DNA from: DUOD01 sp050945235
GTDB lineage: Bacteria > Bacillota > Clostridia > DUOD01
Reading direction: 5' to 3'
Length of the DNA stretch: 29,548 nt
NCBI GenBank assembly: GCA_050945235.1
Contig: JBMNSO010000009.1
Span: forward strand, 1 to 29,548
This document shows, in pieces, positions 23,189 through 29,548 of the stretch; within the stretch, counting starts at the first letter, position 1, and each line of letters begins with the position of its first letter. The notes below the pieces were generated by a model, which saw nothing but the letters and a program-made list of their open reading frames with translations, was not told the origin of the DNA and did no database searches. The position numbers were made by a program, and so were the translations under genes.

Positions 23189-24246
23189 AGATAGCGTTAA
23201 TACCCGGGGACGGCATAGGCCCTGATATCATAGAACAGGCCGTTCTGGTACTAAAGGCTGTGGGCCAAAGAAGGGGCCATACCTTCGAGTTTGAGACCTA
23301 TATAGCCGGCGGCTGTGCCATTGACCAGTTGGGCGTGCCCCTGCCGGAGGCCACCCTGAATGGCTGCAAAAACAGTGATGCGGTACTATTAGGAGCGGTG
23401 GGGGGCCCTAAGTGGGACACCCTGTCCGGGGATATCAGGCCGGAACAGGCATTACTGGGCCTAAGAAAGGGTTTGGGCGTGTTTGCCAACCTAAGGCCGG
23501 CCATATTGTTTCCCCAGTTAAAAAACGCCTCCACGCTAAAGGCGGAGGTAATAGGTGATGGTATAGATATTATGGTGGTAAGGGAACTTACCGGGGGCAT
23601 ATACTTCGGAGAGCGGGGCCGTAGACAGGACGGCGGGTTAAAGGCCTATGATACCGAGGAATACTCAGAAGCTGAGATAGAAAGAATTGCCCGGGTGGCC
23701 TTTGATATAGCCATGAAAAGAGGTAAACGGTTAATGTCGGTGGATAAGGCCAATATCTTGGAAAGTTCCCGGCTGTGGCGGGAGGTTGTAACCAGGGTGG
23801 GTGCCGACTATCCCCAGGTTGAGCTTTCCCATATGTACGTTGACAACTGTGCCATGCAGCTTATCCGTGATCCCCACCAGTTTGATGTGATTGTGACCGG
23901 TAATATGTTCGGTGATATCTTAAGCGATGAAGCGTCTATGCTCACCGGGTCGCTGGGCATGCTGCCCTCGGCCAGTTTGGGCTCGGGCCGCTTAGGACTA
24001 TATGAACCTGTACACGGTTCCGCACCGGATATTGCAGGCCAGAACAGAGCAAACCCCATTGCTACCATAATGTCAGTGGCCATGATGCTGCGATATTCCT
24101 TTGCCATGGAAGAGGAGGCGGCCATGGTGGAGAGGGCGGTGGCTGCAACCTTAGAAGAGGGATATCGCACCGGTGATATAATGGAACCGGGCATGACGCT
24201 GGTGGGTACCCGGGAAATGGGCAGTATGATAATTAGTCATCTATAG
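23185..24246 (+). CDS. leuB: 3-isopropylmalate dehydrogenase
   Basis: NAD-dependent oxidative decarboxylase that turns 3-isopropylmalate into 2-oxoisocaproate, and likely 3-methylmalate into 2-oxobutyrate. The 353 residues include LIPGDGIGPDIIEQAV, the substrate loop LRKGLGVFANLRPA, VRELTGGIYFGERG, the catalytic lysine in VDKANIL, the metal aspartates in GNMFGDILSDEASML and the NAD motif HGSAPDIAGQNRANPIA. TTG 23185 is the start and overlaps the leuD stop TGA; AGGGTGAG precedes it. It is the last gene of the operon; a terminator follows 17 bases later. ilvD, ilvE and ilvA are absent from the operon. Confidence 0.96.
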   Translation: MKIALIPGDGIGPDIIEQAVLVLKAVGQRRGHTFEFETYIAGGCAIDQLGVPLPEATLNGCKNSDAVLLGAVGGPKWDTLSGDIRPEQALLGLRKGLGVFANLRPAILFPQLKNASTLKAEVIGDGIDIMVVRELTGGIYFGERGRRQDGGLKAYDTEEYSEAEIERIARVAFDIAMKRGKRLMSVDKANILESSRLWREVVTRVGADYPQVELSHMYVDNCAMQLIRDPHQFDVIVTGNMFGDILSDEASMLTGSLGMLPSASLGSGRLGLYEPVHGSAPDIAGQNRANPIATIMSVAMMLRYSFAMEEEAAMVERAVAATLEEGYRTGDIMEPGMTLVGTREMGSMIISHL

Positions 24247-24262
24247 AATAGGGCGTTGGTGT

Positions 24263-24309
24263 AAAGGAGGCTGGAAACCCAGTGGCAAAAGATAATCCAG
24301 CCTCCCTTT
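24263..24309 (+). terminator. intrinsic terminator of the ilv-leu operon
   Basis: GGAGGCTGGA (24266-24275) pairs perfectly with TCCAGCCTCC (24296-24305), loop of 20 bases, followed by CTTTAT; AAAG on the left can extend the stem. Confidence 0.85.
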
Positions 24310-24312
24310 ATG

Positions 24313-24360
24313 CGTAAAATCATGGTCTTTGATTTTCCGGCGGCTTCGTGGTGTTTTACG
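24313..24360. other. unexplained imperfect hairpin between leuB and topB
   Basis: CGTAAAA (24313-24319) and TTTTACG (24354-24360) are perfect 7-base arms; the 34 bases between them can partly continue the stem (CATG with CGTG). It lies after the leuB terminator and before the topB promoter. The leuB-topB gap (24247-24547) contains only the terminator, this element, the promoter and the hairpin at 24502. Confidence 0.4.
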
Positions 24361-24426
24361 GAATAATATCGATATATGATATTTACACAGCCATTTTAAG
24401 GTTTGTGGCTCATCTTCAATAGTTTG

Positions 24427-24435
24427 TGTTATACT
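24427..24435 (+). promoter_or_regulatory. extended -10 promoter for topB
   Basis: TGtTATACT at 24427-24435, without a good -35 box. Transcription should begin near 24442, leaving a leader of about 105 bases. Confidence 0.5.
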
Positions 24436-24501
24436 CATTGTATATAAAAAAGATTTTTCAAAATAGGTGCAAAAAACTGTATTGAAGAATCATTAATAAA
24501 G

Positions 24502-24529
24502 GGCAACCGGTGGATCATCCGCCGCTGCC
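24502..24529 (+). other. GC-rich hairpin in the topB leader
   Basis: CGGTGG (24508-24513) pairs with CCGCCG (24519-24524) around ATCAT, and GGC (24502-24504) with GCC (24527-24529). It ends a few bases before the ribosome site (GGAAAGGGA), where it could affect translation. Confidence 0.4.
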
Positions 24530-24547
24530 GTGGAAAGGGATTAAAGA

Positions 24548-26722
24548 ATGAAGGCATTGGTATTGACGGAAAAGCCCAGCGTGGCTAAGGATATAGCCCG
24601 GGTGCTGGGATGCAAACAAAAGGGTAAGGGTTGTTTCATAGGCTCCAAATATATAGTAACATGGGCATTGGGCCACTTGGTGACCCTGGCGGAACCGGAG
24701 GCCTATGATGATAAGTACAAGCACTGGAGGTTGGAGGACCTGCCAATGGTGCCAAAGCGTATGGAGCTTACGGTAATAAAAAACACCAGGCATCAGTATA
24801 ATAATGTGAAAACCCTTATGGCCATGAAGGAGGTAAATGAAATCATAATCGCCACCGATTCAGGACGGGAAGGTGAGTTGGTGGCCAGGTGGATTATAGA
24901 AAAGGCCGGCTGTAGGAAACCCATAAAGCGTTTATGGATTTCCTCCCAGACCGACAAGGCCATTAAGGATGGGTTTAAAAACTTAAGGCCGGGGAAGGAA
25001 TATGATAACCTGTATTTATCCGCCCAGTGCAGAGCAGAGGCCGATTGGTTGGTGGGGTTAAATGTTACCCGGGCACTGACCTGTAAATATAATGCCCAGC
25101 TGTCGGCGGGGAGGGTTCAAACTCCTACCCTGGCCATGATCGTACAGCGGGAGGAAGAGATAAAAAAATTTGTGCCCAGGGATTATTGGATTATCGACGC
25201 CAAGGTTCCGGGATTTACAATGAGGTGGCAGGATAAGCACAACGGACAGACCCGGATTTTCGAAAAGAGTCGGGCAGATACCATAGTGGCTGCCGTTACC
25301 GGCCAAAGGGCCGAGGTCGTTGAACTTAGAAAGGATGCAAAAAAGGAGCCGGCGCCCCTGGCATATGACCTTACCGAACTTCAAAGGGATGCCAACCGCA
25401 GGTTCGGTTACTCGGCCAAGAAGACTCTGTCCATTATGCAAAGGTTGTATGAATCCCACAAATTGGTTACCTACCCCAGGACCGATTCCAGGTACATCAC
25501 AGAGGATATAGTACCCACTTTGACCGATAGGTTAAAGTGCATAAGGGTAGGGCTCTATGCACCAATGGTGGCCAGGGTGCTGAAGGATGGGCTACGGGTT
25601 ACAAAAAGATTGGTGGATAACAGTAAGGTAACAGATCATCATGCCATCATACCCACCGAACAATATGTGGACCTGTCAGCCCTTAGTACGGAAGAGCGGA
25701 ATATATATGACCTAATTATAAAAAGGTTCATTGCTGTGTTGAGCCCTTCCTTTGAGTATGAACAGACCACTGTCAAGCTGGAGGCAGGGGGATATAGGTT
25801 TTATGCCAAGGGGAAGGTAGTAAGGGCCATGGGATGGAAGGCTATATATAACGACCCAACAAGGTCGGATGAAGATGTGGATGAAGATGATGTTGATCAG
25901 TCACTGCCGGTGCTGTCAAAAGGGGACCGGCTCAGAATAATATCCATATCAGCAATAAACAAAAAGACCAAACCGCCGGCCAGGTACACCGAAGCCACTT
26001 TACTGTCTGCTATGGAAAACGCCGGCAGGTTTATAGACGACGCCAAGCTTCGTTCGGCCATGGATGTAGGGAGCGGTTTGGGTACACCTGCCACCCGGGC
26101 GGATATAATAGAAAAACTTTTCGATACCTTTTATCTAGAAAGGAAGGGCAAAGAAATAGTGCCTACTTCCAAGGGTATTCAATTGATGGATTTGGTGCCT
26201 CCCGACCTTAAACAGCCGGAACTTACCGCCCGGTGGGAGCAGCAGCTTATGCTGATAAGCAGGGGTAAGGCTGATGGAAAGGCCTTTATAAAAGACATGC
26301 GGGAATATGCCTCTCAATTGGTGGGTAGCGTAATTGCCAGCAGTGAAAGCTATAGGCACGATAACATCACCAGGGTTAAATGCCCCCAGTGCGGCAAGTT
26401 TTTATTGGAGGTCAAGGGCAAAAAGGGCAGGATGATGGTATGCCAGGACCGGGAATGCGGCTATAGGAAACAGATAGCCCAACTGTCCAACGCCCGGTGT
26501 CCCCAGTGCCATAAGAAGATGGAAATAATGGGCGAGGGTGAGAAAAAAATATTTGTATGCGCCTGCGGTTATAGGGAGCGGCTATCCGATTTTAATAAGC
26601 GCAAAGGTGAAGAAAGGGATAACTTGAATAAAAGGGAAGTGTCTAGGTATTTAAGGCAGCAAAACATTGACGCGCCAATAAATTCCGCCCTGGCGGATGC
26701 CCTGGCAAAACTGAAAAAATAG
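24548..26722 (+). CDS. topB: DNA topoisomerase III
   Basis: Type IA topoisomerase that cuts and passes single strands to decatenate and relax DNA. The 724-residue protein begins with a Toprim domain (Glu8 in LTEKPSVAKDIA; acidic motif DSGREGE at 104-110), then the type IA catalytic core with the active Tyr309 in VTYPRTDSRYI, QLSAGRVQTPTL and GTPATRADIIEKL. The C-terminus has two zinc-ribbon-like cysteine groups (CPQCGKFLLEV...CQDRECGY and CPQCHKKME...CACGY, about 617-680) and a charged tail. ATG 24548 follows AAAGGGATT. The gene stands alone with its own promoter. The Firmicute chromosomal TopB assignment is clear; nothing suggests a conjugative element. Confidence 0.96.
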   Translation: MKALVLTEKPSVAKDIARVLGCKQKGKGCFIGSKYIVTWALGHLVTLAEPEAYDDKYKHWRLEDLPMVPKRMELTVIKNTRHQYNNVKTLMAMKEVNEIIIATDSGREGELVARWIIEKAGCRKPIKRLWISSQTDKAIKDGFKNLRPGKEYDNLYLSAQCRAEADWLVGLNVTRALTCKYNAQLSAGRVQTPTLAMIVQREEEIKKFVPRDYWIIDAKVPGFTMRWQDKHNGQTRIFEKSRADTIVAAVTGQRAEVVELRKDAKKEPAPLAYDLTELQRDANRRFGYSAKKTLSIMQRLYESHKLVTYPRTDSRYITEDIVPTLTDRLKCIRVGLYAPMVARVLKDGLRVTKRLVDNSKVTDHHAIIPTEQYVDLSALSTEERNIYDLIIKRFIAVLSPSFEYEQTTVKLEAGGYRFYAKGKVVRAMGWKAIYNDPTRSDEDVDEDDVDQSLPVLSKGDRLRIISISAINKKTKPPARYTEATLLSAMENAGRFIDDAKLRSAMDVGSGLGTPATRADIIEKLFDTFYLERKGKEIVPTSKGIQLMDLVPPDLKQPELTARWEQQLMLISRGKADGKAFIKDMREYASQLVGSVIASSESYRHDNITRVKCPQCGKFLLEVKGKKGRMMVCQDRECGYRKQIAQLSNARCPQCHKKMEIMGEGEKKIFVCACGYRERLSDFNKRKGEERDNLNKREVSRYLRQQNIDAPINSALADALAKLKK

Positions 26723-26793
26723 ACCGCAGTTCCAGCTTTCCAATATATGTTAAATTGTAGTTTTAGGGACATCAATATAGGTTCAAAGGTTTT

Positions 26794-26819
26794 GATGGGT
26801 TGAATATATTCAACCCATC
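26794..26819. terminator. 26-base perfect palindrome between topB and the cobW-like gene
   Basis: The arms GATGGGTTGAA (26794-26804) and TTCAACCCATC (26809-26819) are perfect, with TATA between. It includes the last codons and TGA stop of the minus-strand gene. Neither strand has a good T-tract after it, so termination is plausible but not certain. Confidence 0.55.
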
Positions 26820-27748
26820 GTTATGGTTTTAAACTCGGTTTGGAGTTTATTACTATCTATTTTACCTCCGGTGAGGATCAGTCTGTTTCGGCCATGGTGC
26901 GTATTTTCAAAGGGCTTGATATGCCAGTTTGTACCCACCGCCTCCACATAAAAATCACCCTCATCAGTGGATATAAAGCCTTTGGCTCGCATTAAATCCT
27001 TATAGGTTTTAGTTATAGTTTTAAGAAATTCACGCAAATCATCCATGGCTATGATACCCTGGGATACCAGGGTATATGTATAGATAGCCTCAGGCCTGTC
27101 TTGAGCTATGCCCGACACTCCTGTGTATTCCACAGACCCATCTAGGTTAAGCATATTGGCAAAGTCAAGTTTGCCATACTCGGTCTTAAAAATTGGCGCA
27201 TTGGGGTTTAGCTCTTGTAGTTTTCTTTCCAAGGCTTTTATATCAATTTGCTGTTCCTTGGCCAGGTCCATTTTATTAATTATACATAGGGATGCTTCCT
27301 GTATTTGATTCTTTATAGCCGGCAGGGTTGCCAGTACTTTATGGAAGTTTACGGCATCCACCAAGCATATATTCTGGGTAATTTTTAACTTGTCCCTGTA
27401 TGGCGGTTCATTGAGATATTGGTTCAAATCCCCGGTCTGGGCTATACCCGTCGCCTCAATGATCATTAAGTCAAAGGGTGGAGTATGTTTAATTATACTG
27501 TCCAATGCTGATAAAAACTGATCCCTTGTGCATACACAGAAAATTGATCCTTGATTCACTTCATAGATACTATCGCTATATTTTTCATTAATCAATTGGG
27601 CATCGATATTTATCCTGCCGAATTCGTTAATAAGAAGACCAATGTTTAGATTCTTAGGTTCAAGGAATCTCAATAATTCATTTAATACAGTGGTCTTACC
27701 CGCACCTAAAAATCCGGTGAGGAGTATAACCGGCAAGGGATTTGCCAT
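26810..27748 (-). CDS. CobW/COG0523-family GTPase (metallochaperone-like)
   Basis: A 312-residue G3E-family GTPase. The Walker A motif GFLGAGKTT (12-20), LLINEFGRINIDA, the IIEATGIAQTG switch region and the NKMD guanine motif (158-161) are intact, and a C-terminal CobW_C-like domain follows (about 215-305). The family's usual metal-binding CxCC is altered to FCVC (70-73), leaving C71-x-C73. Family members deliver or insert metals, or act in cobalamin-dependent systems. ATG 27748 starts one base after the stop of the UroD-thioredoxin gene, so the two are translationally coupled and probably act together, perhaps in loading a metal or corrinoid. The gene's stop lies inside a 26-base palindrome. 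Confidence 0.88.
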   Translation of the reverse strand: MANPLPVILLTGFLGAGKTTVLNELLRFLEPKNLNIGLLINEFGRINIDAQLINEKYSDSIYEVNQGSIFCVCTRDQFLSALDSIIKHTPPFDLMIIEATGIAQTGDLNQYLNEPPYRDKLKITQNICLVDAVNFHKVLATLPAIKNQIQEASLCIINKMDLAKEQQIDIKALERKLQELNPNAPIFKTEYGKLDFANMLNLDGSVEYTGVSGIAQDRPEAIYTYTLVSQGIIAMDDLREFLKTITKTYKDLMRAKGFISTDEGDFYVEAVGTNWHIKPFENTHHGRNRLILTGGKIDSNKLQTEFKTITMG

Positions 27749-27749
27749 A

Positions 27750-29378
27750 TTAACTCAACTCCTTTAGCCATTCTTTAATAACCTTAATGTCAGGCGCCTT
27801 TCCCCAGCTTTTTAGATTGGAGATTGAGAAAATAATTGCCGGCAGTTGTTTGGCTCCATAACTGTTAGCCAGTTCTTTATCGGTGACCTTTTCCACGTCA
27901 ATATCAAGGCCCAGTTCTGTTACCGCTTTGTTTACATTATCTAACGTCAACTGGCTTTCTTCTGTTTCGTCGACCACTACTATTATTTTACTCTGTTTCC
28001 TTTTAATTTTAAGTTTTAACTTTTCGTTAATTCTGTCCTGAATAGCCCTTATTAATTCATTTCTCGGCGGAATGGTACTTACAAACTTTATCTGGCCGTC
28101 TATACATATAGTCGGTACGTTCTTTACCATTAAAGAGGCCATGAAAGCAACGCTTTCCTTAGACTTTATCTTATGCTCCCGCCATATAACAATCTCGTCA
28201 AACTCGGGAGCAACATCCTTAACCGACTCCACCATATACTGACAGGGTGCGCACGCCTCGGAATCCAGAGTTATGATATCCACTATTACCTTATCTGTCC
28301 GTCCGTATTCTGACATGTCCAATAGGGGATAGTCTTCTGTAATCCCCTTTTCAGCCAACTGAGCTGCTACCTGGCGCTTGTATTCGTCCTTTATAACCTC
28401 TGCAACTGCTATGAGATTCTCTGGGGGTACATTATATGGGATATCGCATCCCGGAGATACTATATACCCTGTATTGCCACCGGTGGTTAAACATTCATAG
28501 GCATGGACTGAATTCAGTTCAGGGGTACCGTTTAGCAAAGCGGTGGTTAGTCGAAGGTTTCCACCAAAGGATACACCCCTTTCGAGGCATACCCTTTTTA
28601 CCAAATCCAGGGGTATATTTTCATCCACACTTACATTGTCCGGCCTGCAATCGCACATTACCTCCAGGTTTTTTAAGGCATGGCCGCAGACAAAGAAACT
28701 GGACAGCCTGCCCTGACGGCGGATATGTTCAAAAAGGGCCGTGCACTGAGGAGTTACGAACTCCAAGAACTGGGCGGGGCTTATTTGGCTGGTCATGGGA
28801 TCAACAATGGCGATAACGTCGCAGCCGGCTTGTATATATCCATCTATCATGACCTTAGCCACGTCTTTACAGAATGACAATAACCCTTTAAGACCGTCGG
28901 GGTCATCGTACATGTGGATGAACAGATTTGAACCCATAAGATGCAGGGCTAGGGTAAAGGGACCTGTAATAAGTCCGTAGAGGGCTGTATCCGGAAGCTC
29001 TTTTCTCAATCGCCTTGCGGCTTCCATAATCATAGGTATTCTTCCTGCGTTTAGGTCCGGTATCGCTAGTTCATCGATGGTCACTTTGTCCAGGATATGA
29101 TCCACCACCGCCGGTGGGTTGGTCTTTTCCCATTTCAGGCTGCATCCTAGCGCCTCGGCCTCTATTTGCAAATCAAAGGCAACCGGGATACCGTCTGCCT
29201 TGTAAAGCTTAACGGCCTTGAGCTGTGCTTGCACTAATAAATCAGTACTGGACAGCAGTTCATCGGCTCCTTTATTTATTAAGGATCCGGAATGACAACC
29301 GACGAAGGGCACCCATGGCACCTTTTCGTTTTGCTCCCTGTTTATTGCGGAAATGACTAATTCCCTGCTTGTTTTCAT
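27750..29378 (-). CDS. UroD/MtaA-like methyltransferase domain fused to two thioredoxin-fold domains
   Basis: A 542-residue three-domain protein. Residues about 1-335 form a uroporphyrinogen decarboxylase-type barrel of the methylcobamide methyltransferase branch (MtaA/MtbA/CmuA-like): KTSRELVISAINREQNEKVPWVPF, DIQIE-like DLQIEAEALG, YGLITGPFTLALHLMG and SPGCDIPYNVPPENL with Cys311. The zinc motif HxC of MtaA appears as FVCGH, so the first histidine is a phenylalanine (residue 229) while Cys231 remains. Residues about 363-450 are a thioredoxin-like domain with CAPC (376-379) and cis-Pro422. Residues about 463-540 are a second thioredoxin-like fold with cis-Pro513 but no CxxC. ATG 29378 has GGAGG upstream. 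The substrate is unknown; methyl transfer coupled to redox or thiol chemistry is an inference. Confidence 0.85.
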   Translation of the reverse strand: MKTSRELVISAINREQNEKVPWVPFVGCHSGSLINKGADELLSSTDLLVQAQLKAVKLYKADGIPVAFDLQIEAEALGCSLKWEKTNPPAVVDHILDKVTIDELAIPDLNAGRIPMIMEAARRLRKELPDTALYGLITGPFTLALHLMGSNLFIHMYDDPDGLKGLLSFCKDVAKVMIDGYIQAGCDVIAIVDPMTSQISPAQFLEFVTPQCTALFEHIRRQGRLSSFFVCGHALKNLEVMCDCRPDNVSVDENIPLDLVKRVCLERGVSFGGNLRLTTALLNGTPELNSVHAYECLTTGGNTGYIVSPGCDIPYNVPPENLIAVAEVIKDEYKRQVAAQLAEKGITEDYPLLDMSEYGRTDKVIVDIITLDSEACAPCQYMVESVKDVAPEFDEIVIWREHKIKSKESVAFMASLMVKNVPTICIDGQIKFVSTIPPRNELIRAIQDRINEKLKLKIKRKQSKIIVVVDETEESQLTLDNVNKAVTELGLDIDVEKVTDKELANSYGAKQLPAIIFSISNLKSWGKAPDIKVIKEWLKELS

Positions 29379-29462
29379 ATGCCTTTCCTCCTTGTTTAAC
29401 CATGGTTTGTTTTTATGGTCTGTGTTTTTGGATGAAAACTTTATGTATGGGTGTTTGTCTCT

Positions 29463-29468
29463 ATTATA
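29463..29468 (-). promoter_or_regulatory. possible -10 box for the UroD-thioredoxin/cobW pair
   Basis: On the minus strand TATAAT lies at 29468-29463, about 85 bases ahead of the start codon, with no consensus -35 at 17 bases. I looked for a cobalamin riboswitch in 29379-29548 and saw no B12-box pattern; the stretch is AT-rich. Confidence 0.35.
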
Positions 29469-29548
29469 ACTTTCTGGTTTATTATTTTATACCCAAAATT
29501 ATTTGTTGAAAACCAAGACACAAAAATAATTTTGCTGCTGCTTTTATG

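Noticed and set aside
24241..24309. Possible riboswitch after leuB
   Set aside because: The structure is a single long stem followed by a short T-rich run, best read as the operon terminator.
29379..29548. Cobalamin riboswitch upstream of the UroD-thioredoxin gene
   Set aside because: Context made it plausible, but no B12-box or stable multistem fold is visible; the stretch is AT-rich.
1..29548. CRISPR arrays, insertion sequences, tRNA or rRNA genes
   Set aside because: No regularly spaced repeats, transposase motifs or tRNA/rRNA signatures were found on either strand by reading.

Overview
The window is chromosomal DNA of an anaerobic, low-to-moderate GC Firmicute, most likely in the class Clostridia. 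The grounds are an oxygen-sensitive Ni-type CO dehydrogenase homologue, strong GGAGG ribosome sites with many GTG/TTG starts, T-box and other riboswitch leaders, a glnA plus ANTAR-regulator pair, small Firmicute families (UPF0180, DUF4446, DUF951) and heavy use of AGG/AGA/ATA codons. I cannot name a genus. I see no phage, transposon, CRISPR array, tRNA or rRNA.

Layout. Positions 1-1097 (minus) hold the end-truncated UPF0180/YkuS gene, a DUF4446 membrane protein and a doubtful 69-residue ORF. Positions 1147-2559 are a promoter, a tandem glycine riboswitch, an intrinsic terminator and a low-specificity threonine aldolase. Positions 2698-4614 encode a stand-alone CooS homologue with altered cluster ligands. 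Positions 4845-8803 hold a small DUF4064-like membrane protein, an iron-type alcohol dehydrogenase and two minus-strand envelope/coiled-coil proteins. A lipoprotein follows (8846-9352).

Positions 9411-12929 look like a nitrogen-linked block: glnA with a structured leader, then an ANTAR antiterminator, a class I glutamine-amidotransferase-like (peptidase C26) hydrolase and a YedF-type protein. DUF951 and class II fructose-bisphosphate aldolase come next.

The largest unit is 14584-24309: one promoter, a ykkC-2a type (ppGpp) riboswitch with its own terminator, a leucine-type T-box with a second terminator, then ilvB-ilvN-ilvC-leuA-cimA-leuC-leuD-leuB. These genes make most of the leucine and valine pathways plus 2-oxobutyrate for isoleucine by the citramalate route. 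ilvD and ilvE are not present. The two leader elements suggest that transcription needs both a starvation signal and uncharged leucine tRNA.

After topB (DNA topoisomerase III) the window ends in a minus-strand pair: a UroD/MtaA-like protein fused to two thioredoxin-fold domains, followed one base later by a CobW-family GTPase. The most unusual items are the divergent CooS, this UroD-Trx-Trx/CobW pair, the double-gated ilv-leu leader, the possible ANTAR target hairpin in front of glnA, and a YedF whose TusA half has lost its catalytic cysteine motif.
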